A stretch of DNA of 64,000 nucleotides from Quercus robur (lineage: Eukaryota; Streptophyta; Magnoliopsida; Fagales; Fagaceae), in assembly GCF_932294415.1 (NCBI RefSeq), contig NC_065537.1, forward strand, positions 68,028,290-68,092,289. Reading direction: 5' to 3'. Below, in pieces: positions 54,388-64,000 of this stretch (positions are counted from its first letter, which is position 1; each line of letters opens with the position of its first letter). The notes under the pieces were generated by a model. The model worked only from the letters and a program-made list of their open reading frames with translations. It made no database searches and had not been told where the DNA came from. The position numbers were made by a program, and so were the translations under genes.

Positions 54388-57076
54388 TTAGGACTCGTGA
54401 GGCTGCATCTGATTCAAGTGGAAGCTCCCTTCATTATTCTTATGTACCTCCACTTTAAACTTTTCTTCTTTGCTTCCCCTCTTGACCTTTAGAAGCATGT
54501 CAAACTTTGCAGATTCATCTATCACCTGTTTTTCAGTCAATTTGTTAGTAAATATCAAGCTGGGGCATCTTTAAACACCATCTGAAGAATTTTATATGTG
54601 ACAAAATCATTTTGCTTTTAACAGCCAGTATCATTCTGTTCTTCTTTCCTATTCCATTTCTCTTACTAGCAATTTTAAATAGTTATAATTATCTACTGCC
54701 ATATATGACCCTACCAGAGTAGTTGCCCTTAATTACTCCAAGCAACAAATGTACCAACCATTATGGGAATAATCGCTTTCATTAAAGATGCTAAAAGAAA
54801 TGAAATGTCAATTTTCTGTTTCATGCAACATACTACTGAAAATAATGAATAAGATATTGATCTGAATTAAGAAATGCACCAGTTTGCCCTCCTTCTTTAC
54901 CAATTAGATATACATATAAGTTTTTATAAACAATCAATTATCAAAATGCAAATAACTTGAAAATATAGATAGATCCTGAAAACGATCATTATAATTAGAT
55001 TTCAAATGCAACAGAAAATACAATTGGAGTAAATTCAGTGCACTGTTGAATCCAGAGACCAACAGAAAATAGAGACCAAATCACAGTTAATTGAGAAACA
55101 AAAAGGACATTTAACTGACCTCTGCCTTTGCATGAATGACCTCTTGCAGTTCATAGGGGAACAATGAGTTAGACCTCTGCTGGATGGTCTTGACAGCATG
55201 ATTTGCTGCATCTTGAACCGAGGGGTCATGTGTTGGCACTGCTTGCCATCCTGCACCATGTCCATCTGATTACAAAAACACAGGAAATTATCACTATAAT
55301 GTCTTTTTCATTGACTAAAATAAACTTCAAAACCAATAAAATCTATATCAGAATAGGCAGGTCAAAAGGATACAACATCAAAGAACCCTAAAGATGGCTA
55401 GTTAAGATTTTGGCTACTCAAACTTCATTTTATCATGGCACCCAATCTAAAGCCTTTGTAAGAAAACATAAACCAAGAACTCTCGTCTTAGCACCTCAAG
55501 AAACATCATTTTTGGGTTTCAGATCATTCTTGGCTTCTTACAAGTTGCAACACCTTCAACCTTAGCAGTATCAGCTGACTCTCATTACACTTATCCAGTA
55601 ACGTGCCAGGAAAGATATCAAATTAGAAACACAGCAATAAAGTCTAGACATACATATTTACCACTCACTTGACAAAGTGACCCTCCACCCACAAAAATTA
55701 GGGATAGGTTTCACACAATGTCATCCATATATATTACATATAACATCAATACATAAAACTGTCAGACTTGAAAAAAATTGTAACAAAATTTAGTACTTAA
55801 GGAACCACACAGTCATATGCCGTTTAAATTGCAAACCAAAAATAATGGGAACTTGACTAAAAGAATGTTAGCCACCTCTTTTAACCCCAAGATCTGAAGG
55901 GGTAAATGACGGTGAATCACCAGCATGCTTGAACTCCTGCAATTCTTTGAAGTTCAACCAGGGCTTCACCCAAACCTTGGCCTCATATAGCTTCTTCTTA
56001 CCCGCATCAACAGCTTCAATAGTAAGATGATGCATTGTCCCAGCAACTACCTGTTCTTGAGCCTTTATGACCCTTGCAAACTCGAGCAGGGCATTCTGTA
56101 AAAGTTCTCAACTTGGTCAATAAAATATAAAATGATGTTCATTTCATTGAGATAGAGAGAACAAGATTAAAAAAAAGTACAAACAAATTATAGGTAAACA
56201 GATCAAACAGAAGTCCTTGAAAACACAGAAATTAAGGACTAAAGTGGCGTAAGAGTATACCTAAGGGCATATTTAATGGCAGCTATGGAAAACAGCATCA
56301 CTAAAAAGCATTTATATGGATTTCATTCTTGCAAGGTCCCCGTAAATTTTAATCAGCAGTCTGCAAATGGTGGCAGAAATGCAGAAAATGAGATTTTTTA
56401 ATTGTTTCAAAAGTTGAAAAAGGCCAGCCAATCTTGGTTTTTGCTCTCCTGCCCCAAGACCCTCTTTTTTTGAAGAAAAAAAATAAGCTAATTAGATTTG
56501 CTACCATAATATTTTGATCACCCCCCTCTACCCAAAAAAAAAAAAATCTTCTTTGCTTTAAGCTTACCCCAAGAAAATTGAGAAGCATGTATAAAGATCT
56601 TGCCTTCGTGATTAATTGGAGTTACCATAATGCCAAGAGCCGGTATTTCCTGTTTATTTCATAGAGAAAAACCTGGCTTAAGTTTTAACTTAAAAAATCT
56701 CTTCTTTCCCTTCATACATTAAGTTTTAACTTGAAAAACTACCTTACCACAACAAATCTTAACTTCTAATGAGACTACAAGTGGCATCAATGGGCGAACC
56801 ACATTAGAAAGCTTATTTCGCCAAGAACAACATTAATGCCAAACCGACAACAGGATGAAACTAATCCCTTTCAATTTTTCAAGAGCAAAATTCAACTTCC
56901 TAATTTGAAGGATGAAATCAAACTTAGACCAAATTTCAGAGACCAATACAGACATATGCAACAACCACCACCAAGCCTTAGTCCTAAAACTTTTGCTGTC
57001 AGCTATGGACTCTCAATAGAGGCATCACAGTCAGCCACATGTATTCATTCTGCCTTTCTATTTTATTCCATAGTTA

Positions 57077-57119
<43 letters not shown>

Positions 57120-57733
57120 GATCCACGAGGTCTTGGTTTCAAAACCTATAGCTAGAACCACTTATGGCCACCCCCAAATGATTTATCCCTGTAATTACCT
57201 AATGTGTAATAGTCAGGTGCTCGAATAGTTTATGAACACTCTTGCTAGAAGATTAAAGGTCTTTCTTTAATTTTTTTTGTTTTTTTAATATATAGATTAT
57301 AGTAAAATTTGTATATAAAATATGAGAGATTGATCTCCAGTAATTATTGTTAAATAGAAAATGTAAATTTTAACGTTGGGTAGTTAAAACACATATCCAG
57401 TTGTTCAAAAAAAAAAAAAAAAAAAACAGACGTAACTTGAAAAACCCAACCCCATTAACTCCCAGAAATGTTTTACTACTAAGAATACAGTTTTATCAAC
57501 AGAATATGCATCATCGTATTGGAAAGTTGTTAAAAAACAAAAACAAAAACATGAAAACAATTGAGCAAAACAACCTTAAAACAAAAACCCATAATTAAAA
57601 CGAAAAAAAAAAAAACATGAACCTCTTTCTTGTTGTGTTGTTCGACAGCGAAACGAGCGAGGCCTTCGATCTCGACGCTGTTCTGAGCAGAACCTCCTTG
57701 TTGAGAATCGTGCACGCCTCCCAGAGTTGCCAT
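54388..57733 (-). CDS. CYS6: Two-domain phytocystatin (cysteine proteinase inhibitor 6-like)
   Basis: Exons on the minus strand: 57,733-57,623, 56,095-55,876, 55,265-55,120 and 54,525-54,388; GT-AG borders, continuous phase, 204 residues. The N-terminal cystatin domain has the plant signature [10 protein letters not shown] (residues 25-34), the QVVAG loop (QxVxG, contacts papain-type proteases) and KPWLNF (the Trp loop). The C-terminal extension has [10 protein letters not shown], the SNSL motif known to inhibit legumain/vacuolar processing enzymes, and ends [10 protein letters not shown] glycine pair near the N-terminus (LGGVHD) matches the third contact. Such proteins inhibit endogenous C1A and C13 proteases in seeds and senescence, and those of herbivores. 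No signal peptide is evident in this start; it follows the family's MATLGG. Introns 1.5, 0.6 and 0.6 kb. Intact. Confidence 0.95.
57082..57115. repeat. 34-bp T tract in cystatin intron 1
   Basis: Pure T run followed by ataagatccacgagg. On the minus strand it is a poly(A), and may mark a decayed retroposon end; no body was recognised. Other A/T tracts at 57,406-57,426 and 57,604-57,615. Confidence 0.85.
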
Positions 57734-59681
57734 TTGATTCGATTCTAGATAATAATAATAAGAAGACCCTTTGAAGAGAAACCAGAAGAAAGACGAAAAC
57801 TGTTTTGTAAGGAATGTAAAAAGCGAGTTGTGTTGTGTCGAATGGAATTGGACTGAAACTGAACTCTTATTTCAAGGTTTCGCCTTTTTTTTTCTTTTTT
57901 TTTTTTGGACGAACCGAACAGAACCGAACGGAACGGATTGGATTGGATTTTCCGTTATCTTTTTTCTTCTTCACTTTGCTAGAACTAGACTAATATCGTG
58001 GCGCGTCGTGTGTTAACGTTTCGATACGTGTCGTACGCGTGTCAATCTGTATTGGCTTGCTTGCTTGCTTAATGTCTAAGCTTTGAAGAATGTTTTTGTG
58101 GGGTCTGTCTTAATTTTACTTTTTCACTATTGTTGATATTAATTTCACTATATATTTGAGTAGGCTAGTGCGTGAATAAAAATGGATCCAATCACAAATT
58201 AACGCACAAGTGTATTATGATTTTGGGTATGTTCGAATAAAAAAAAAAAAAAAAAGGGAAGTAAAATTAAGACTTACACCATAAGCCTCTTTCTTTCCCT
58301 CTCTCTCTCCCCTCTCAAAACTTACAAATTAAGCCAGCCATTTTAATATGGGGTCCTTTTCTTTAACTTGGTCATCTGTTATAAGAATTAGCTCGCTTAT
58401 GGATGTAGGTTTGAAGAAAGGAGTCAAAGTTAGAACTCTTAGCTAAATAGGCTTTGTTAAGTTTCTTCTAATGAATTTTAGGCCTAGTCTACACACATGA
58501 TGCAATTTTCAAGGATAAAAACCAATATTAGTGAATACTACTACTACTAATAATAATAATAAGGAGAAAGTTTCATGTTGAATGATAAAAATCTACCTTC
58601 ATTCAATAGTGATAATTTGCCTTGTTCTGCAAAAATTCATTTATTCTAAATATGAGGATAATTAGGATTCAATAGTAGGAAAATCTTGTAGGTAGTTAGG
58701 GACCTTGCAATGATATCAGTAATAGGTGCATGCTACTAATGTTTTGTTGTAAGACACTTTGAGTTGTTGTCTAAGTGATGAGAGAGAGAGAGAGTAATGG
58801 TAAAATGGTGGATCTATAATCTATTGGGTATTTTGAATCTTCATGATTTTTGGTGTGGGCTTCTCCCCATTTTATGGCTTGATTTGCATAATGTAGAGAG
58901 TATGCACTGTCTTCAAGGACCAATGCCTCCTCTTACACTATTTTGGAAATAATGTTTGGACAAATGATTTCATTTTAGTCATATCAGAAAGATTATTCAC
59001 TCCTATGGGAAGAGTCCTCCCTCCTCTCATAACAAGTATGGACTCCTATGTGAGACCCATGGTGGAGTCCACACCTCCTATGATAGGAGAGATAACTAAT
59101 AATTTCTTGAGAAAAAGAGGGTTAAACTTACCATTAAAATTGACTTGCCTTTCTTATAGATTGGTAAATCGATCAAGGCAACTTGTCTTTGACAAGACAT
59201 GAGGTTATTGTGCGTTAAATGCTTGTTACTTTGGCTAAAAGAAAGAGGGAGGGTATATTCAGTTGAACCAAGGCTGATGCAATCTGCTATCCTTGGCTTG
59301 GATGGCCCCAAGCTTACCCATGGCTAGAAATGGAGATGACATATCTGCAAAAACTCATATTCCTCATCCAGCAAGACCATTCCTCCTTTCCTTTGGTTTG
59401 GTTTTGAACTTTTCTTGAGCTTGGGCCAAGTTCAACACAACAATAGGTTTTATGGGTTCTTTATTCAATAATGTGATTGCCTATTTATTGGGCCCATGTC
59501 GTCTTGGGCTCCATTGGGTTTGTGTGTATGTCCACTTGCTGGCCCAAGTACACTTCAGTCACATTCATATTGGGTCTGGACAAGCCCAATTGCTGAACCT
59601 TTTAGAGACTTCAATACTAAATATAAAAAGGGAAAAAAAAAAACATTTGTCACTCTATATTTCACAAAATAATAATAATAA
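57734..59681. other. Promoter side of the cystatin gene and gene-free DNA
   Basis: 57,734-58,030 is the cystatin upstream region; it has repeated ggattggattgg/gaacggaac words and no clear TATA box. Beyond it no gene or RNA is recognised. The frames at 59,005-59,311 lack similarity. A-tract at 58,240, (GA)n at 58,781-58,794. Confidence 0.45.
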
Positions 59682-59841
59682 CTAGTCGCTAACCCGTGCG
59701 ATGCACGAGAAATGTATTGAGTACAATATATAATTTAATCTTTGTTTATTTTACTACAACACCAAAATTGAATTTGTAAAATAAAATCATATAGCTAAAA
59801 CATTTGTTAACAGCTATACGTTTCAGACATTTATTAAACTA

Positions 59842-59874
<33 letters not shown>

Positions 59875-61498
59875 CAACTTAACAGTATTTTAATATATGA
59901 TACCAACATGCTTCAAGAAAATGTCCAACACTGAAAACAATTTCGAAAACAAACTCAACTAAACAGTTTGATGAATAAATATATTACAATCTATAATATA
60001 AGCCAAGAAATCAACTTTGAAACCAATATGAACAAAATCCACGTCAAACAAAACCATTTCGATCATTAAGAATATGACTCACTAAAGTCATGAAAAACAC
60101 ATGATTCATTACAAAAAAAAAAAAAAAAAAAAGCATCTTTAGTCTTTATAGATTTTGCCTAAGTACCTAGATACCTTGACACATACTCACACAAAAATCA
60201 TTAAAGAAAGAATCAAAGAACATACACAACATGTACATACGCTATGAAAGTAAAAAATAAGAAAAACAAAAGAGACGTAAACACGGACAATTAAAGAAAA
60301 AATATAGGAAAAAAAAGTTAGGAATAGAAATATAAGATAAAGATGGGTTACCCTCAAAAAGAATAATCCATGGATATTCATTGAAATCTTCTAGATAATT
60401 TCTGATAATAGAAAAAATAAAACCCAAAAGTTATGATGTTAAAACTTCCAAAAGGCCAAAAAAAAAAAAATTTAAAAAAAATCAGAAGATTCAAAGCTTC
60501 AAAAGTATTGAAACAAAACAATATATATAATTACGCAATAGAGAAATACAATAGAAAGAAGAGAATCCATGATTATAGCTTTTCTACTATTGAAATTGGC
60601 CAGACAATTAAAGGTATTGCAAAAAATGAACTTAAAAATTCATATGTAAACCAAACAATTAGAAGATTTTGAGCCAAGAATTTATTAAAACAAAACAAAA
60701 ATTATGTGACTACACAATGGAGAAATATAATAAACAAAAAAAATATGTCTACACAACATAGAAATATTAGAGAAATATGAGTTACCTTTTAAATGTTAAA
60801 ATTCAAAATATTAAAACTTTTAAAAGGTTAAAAAAATTTGAAGATTTAATTAAAAGATTCAGGCTCAGCAATTAAATAAACAAAACAACAATTGACAAAC
60901 TTATAAGAAAAAGCAACAAATCTATAATTTTTATTGAACAAATCAAATAACCCTAACCTTGATGCATTGACCGAAGAAGGAGAGGAGTTCAATACATAAG
61001 TGGAATATGTGAATTGTGAAGCATGAGCCGCCCTCAAAAAAATTCTTGAAGAAAAATAAGTTTTAAGGAGAAAATTGTGTTGCGGCAAAAGAAGATAATA
61101 GCAGATCTAATCATAAAATCTAAAATAAAAAGAATTTAAAATAAAAATAATAAAAAAATAGTGGTGACCAACGGCAATACATATAAATATAAGATCTTGA
61201 CCAACCTTCATAAAAAGATGTCAGTTTCAATATTTACTTTGTGCTGAGGGTCCTCAAATATCATCTTCTCCACGAATAGTTTTTGGGGCTTAGGTTTTCT
61301 ACGCAAGCAATTCTTAAATAGGAGAGAGTAGAGGCGGTGGGAGAGTGTCCTTATTTGGATAGAAGTCTAATTTGCATTGGAAAAAGAAAACAGTGATGAG
61401 GTGGAAAATTTAATTTAATTTAAATATTTTAAATATTATGCTGACGTAGAAAATTGTGGGAACTTCAAAAGTTTCGGTTTTATATATATATATATAGA
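59682..61498 (-). mobile_element. Complete non-autonomous Helitron
   Basis: On the minus strand it begins A|TCTATATATATATATAAAACCGAAACTT at 61,498. It ends cgtgcatcgcacgggttagcgaCTAG|T at 59,682: 5' TC, 3' hairpin (CGTGC / GCACG), CTAG and insertion between A and T, the full Helitron diagnosis. Length 1,817 bp. The interior is AT-rich, with diverged internal repeats ('cacaat.gagaaatataataaacaa' at 60,540, 60,714 and 60,750). No Rep/helicase. A minus-strand frame at 60,846-61,088 has no recognised relative. Confidence 0.85.
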
Positions 61499-62747
61499 TA
61501 ATTCTCAACAAGAATCGTTAATTCTTGGCGAACCTTACCGATGTACAACTGCTAAGTTAAACTCTTATTAAATTATTAAATGAAAAAAGCTTCATTATTT
61601 ATTTTATAATATATTATAATTTTTGGTTGAAGAAAAAATTGATTTTATACAAATACGATATGCTTTTTACCATGTAACTTGAAAGTGATTGTTGTTTTTT
61701 ATGCTTACTAATTATATTTTTGAAATATTTTTCTTAATTTACATATGATATTAATTTGTGTATATTACGACATAATCCTAGTATAATAGAGTCAAACTCA
61801 AAAGCAAACATGGAAATTACAATTTAGTTGAATTCAGAATTCCAAACCTCAACTGACAAGTAAAGAATATATAGCAGCAGACATATTTCCCTTGCACAAA
61901 AGAAAATATGCCTTGCCGGTTGGTGAGAAAATAAAAGCAAGAGAATTTCAGCTTTAATATAGAAAAGAAATAAACTATAAAATAAAGCAAGGAAACTCTA
62001 ATTTCCAAGTAAGAATAGTTTCTGAGTAGCCTTTCACATTACCGAAAGGGTAAAAGGGTAAAAGGTTAAAAGCAAGACATCATGTATGGGAATTTCAAAC
62101 ATAACAGTTTAAATTTATTTTCCTTGTTTGGATAGATTCATTTAAAAATTAGAGTATTAGAAGTTTTTTATTATTAAATTGGAGTATTGTTGTAATCATA
62201 AATTTTTTTTTTTTGGGAGCAAATGGTACTAAAGTAGTCATAATTAAATGAATGAGAAAACAAAATGTTCGGTATGAACATTTCAGAAAAAAGAAATGAA
62301 ATGTTTGTAAGACATATAGACATGGATTAAAGATTATAAATAAATAAAATAAAATAAAAAAGAGAGAAAAAAAGTATATAAATCAAAGTCAACAAGTAAC
62401 AAGCATAAATGTCTTGCCCATTTGCTTCTCTTTTTTCTTTATCTATTTTATTTCTTTTGTTACTGAGAAGGTTGTTTTTTGGGCATGATAGCGTAATTTG
62501 AATTTGATGAAACAATGAAGAACATGATTCCTCGTCAAAAAGCAATACCCTTTAGTCCTATATATAGTTGAATTAATTGATGAGCTCCACCACATAAACT
62601 TAGTTATGACAAAATTGAAGTTGAGGCTAACTTGAAAGGTTTCTAAGGGTGTTTTGAAGCCAGATTGAATTCATATTTCTGTAAGTATTGATGCACATTT
62701 TTGCTACTTTGTTTACATGTGTTTGGTTTTCTATGTATTAAGTATTA
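61499..62747. other. Gene-free intergenic DNA
   Basis: No gene recognised. A near-tandem word gggtaaaagggtaaaaggttaaaa lies at 62,046-62,070. Confidence 0.5.
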
Positions 62748-63133
62748 CTAACTTGTAACCCTATGCATATATATAGATATATTTAAAGATATATAATAAG
62801 ATGCATAATATAATTCTTATACATATAATTTAAATACTATTGATAGTCATTTTTATATTTGTTAACTCTTTAAAAAAAAATTTTAGAATATTACTATGTA
62901 TAAAATGTAAATGGTCCATTTTAAAAAAAAAATTATTGTGAAGCACTTTTTTTTTAATGATTTATTTGGTTTTTGTACTTAATAACTCATTTGGATGAAT
63001 ATTTATAATATAGTCCTACATTTTATTCTAAAATTAAGAAATAAAACTTTTTAAGAATAAATAATTTAGGTCATGTGGCACAAAATTGGAATTCTAATTT
63101 GGAATTTTAATTTGAGTTTCTCTCAGATTCGCC

Positions 63134-63172
<39 letters not shown>

Positions 63173-63174
63173 GA
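62748..63174 (-). mobile_element. Small degenerate Helitron
   Basis: Minus strand: A|TCTATAAATATATA at 63,174, then aaaataggcgaatctgagag and aaactcaaattaaaattcc, ending gggttacaagTTAG|T at 62,748 (CTAG decayed to TTAG). 427 bp. Shares both end regions with the copy at 13,222. (TA)n at 63,140-63,167. Confidence 0.6.
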
Positions 63175-63566
63175 TTAATCAGTGTTTGACTCTCACTTGA
63201 GCTGATATAACTTATAACTTGTATCAGCTAGTTGAAATGAGGACTTAGTGCATGTAGTTTGAGTTGTAGCACCATATTAGATATATTCTAATCTATTAAG
63301 GTACCTATTATTCTCCAATGATTTTCTATCTAAAATCAAGATTTGAAATTAGGATATATAACACCTAGCTTAAACAAATTGGAACACAAAAATTGTTGAT
63401 AAACTCTATAATGGAGAACTTATATATATATATATATATATAAAATTTGAAAAGATTGTATACTTGTTGAAGGCATCAAAATTTGTTAACGAATTTTAAA
63501 AATATCAAGGAAAAAGTATAGTTCCTTAAAGTTTATGGGTTTCTAAAAATCATTTATCATGAAAAA
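63175..63566. other. Gene-free AT-rich DNA
   Basis: Nothing recognised except (TA)n at 63,420-63,442. Confidence 0.5.
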
Positions 63567-64000
63567 GTCACTAGAAATGCTAAAAATCTTGTCAATAAAT
63601 GAAAAATGTAAAGTTAATAAGAATATCAAAGAGGAAAAGGTAATAGTAGTAACATCTTAATCAAAGTTTTTAGCAAAACTCATTTCCCTACAATCTTCAA
63701 ATACTATTTTTTCCCCTCTTTTTCTTGTCAGTGAAAGAAAATGTATATAGAAAAAGAAAACATGACCTATTAGATAGAGAAGCATAGTCACTAGAAATGC
63801 TAAAAATCTTGTCAATAAATGAAAAATGTAAAGCTAATAAGAATATCGAAGAGGAAAAGGTAATAGTAGTAACAACTTAATCAAGGTTTTTAGCAAAATT
63901 CATTTCCCTACAATCTTCAAATACTATTTTTCCCCCCTCTTTTTCTTGTCAGTGAAATAAAACGTATATAGAAAAAGAAAACATGACCTATTAGATAGAG
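63567..64000. repeat. 220-bp tandem duplication running off the window
   Basis: 63,567-63,786 repeats at 63,787-64,000 with few changes (gttaataa/gctaataa, caaagagg/cgaagagg, acatctt/acaactt, gaaagaaaat/gaaataaaac). The second copy is cut by the window end, so the true number of units is unknown. Confidence 0.92.

Noticed and set aside
59005-59311. Short frames on both strands near 59 kb
   Set aside because: No similarity recognised, overlapping frames, no intron or promoter evidence.

Overview
This is AT-rich, intron-rich, transposon-rich nuclear DNA of a eudicot plant. The signs are plant-type spliced genes (a MED15-like Mediator subunit, a C2H2 'QALGGH' zinc-finger repressor, NC2alpha, a two-domain phytocystatin), GT-AG introns, tRNA-derived SINEs, non-autonomous Helitrons and a Tat-lineage Ty3/gypsy element. 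The LTR and antisense-ORF style reminds me of Fagaceae (oak/chestnut) elements; that is a guess from memory, not shown by the sequence. It is ordinary chromosomal DNA: no operon, CRISPR array, phage or tRNA/rRNA gene was seen.

Layout. (1) 1-6.05 kb: minus-strand MED15-like gene, whose 3' end lies outside the window. It starts after the KIX region, has a LINE tail with target-site duplication in one intron and a SINE-like tandem array in its leader intron. (2) 6.2-16.3 kb: gene-free transposon graveyard: a solo LTR nested in a MITE, palindromic MITEs, a MULE with long terminal inverted repeats, Helitron ends, an unclassified dispersed repeat and a tiny Stowaway-like MITE. (3) 16,986-27,770: a structurally complete Tat-lineage gypsy element with two LTRs, PBS, gag, protease, RT, RNase H, archaeal-type RNase H, integrase, a six-copy 81-bp tandem array and a spliced antisense ORF. 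It is dead: about 13 in-frame stops, mostly of the kind produced by cytosine deamination. (4) 27.8-32.4 kb: intergenic, one small MITE. (5) 32,403-33,371: intact single-exon C2H2 zinc-finger/EAR gene, minus strand. (6) 34-43.7 kb: MITEs embedded in TA microsatellites, a broken PORR-domain pseudogene, an F-box-associated gene fragment within MULE-like inverted repeats, and a truncated L1-type LINE. (7) 43.9-51.3 kb: six-exon NC2alpha/DRAP1 (NF-YC11-like) gene, plus strand, with several SINEs and one MITE in its introns. (8) 52-53.6 kb: nested MITEs. (9) 54,388-57,733: four-exon phytocystatin gene, minus strand. (10) 58-64 kb: intergenic, with a complete 1.8-kb non-autonomous Helitron, a smaller degenerate Helitron and a 220-bp tandem duplication running off the right edge.

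The genes do not form a pathway. Two (MED15-like, NC2alpha) act on general RNA polymerase II transcription, but their proximity looks coincidental. Exon coordinates were derived by hand from splice signals and phase; all four exon chains in the real genes keep a continuous frame. The most informative signals are the KIX-less MED15 start, the deamination-type decay of the gypsy element, the antisense gene and 81-bp array inside it, the MITE family tied to TA microsatellites, and several insertions with exact target-site duplications.
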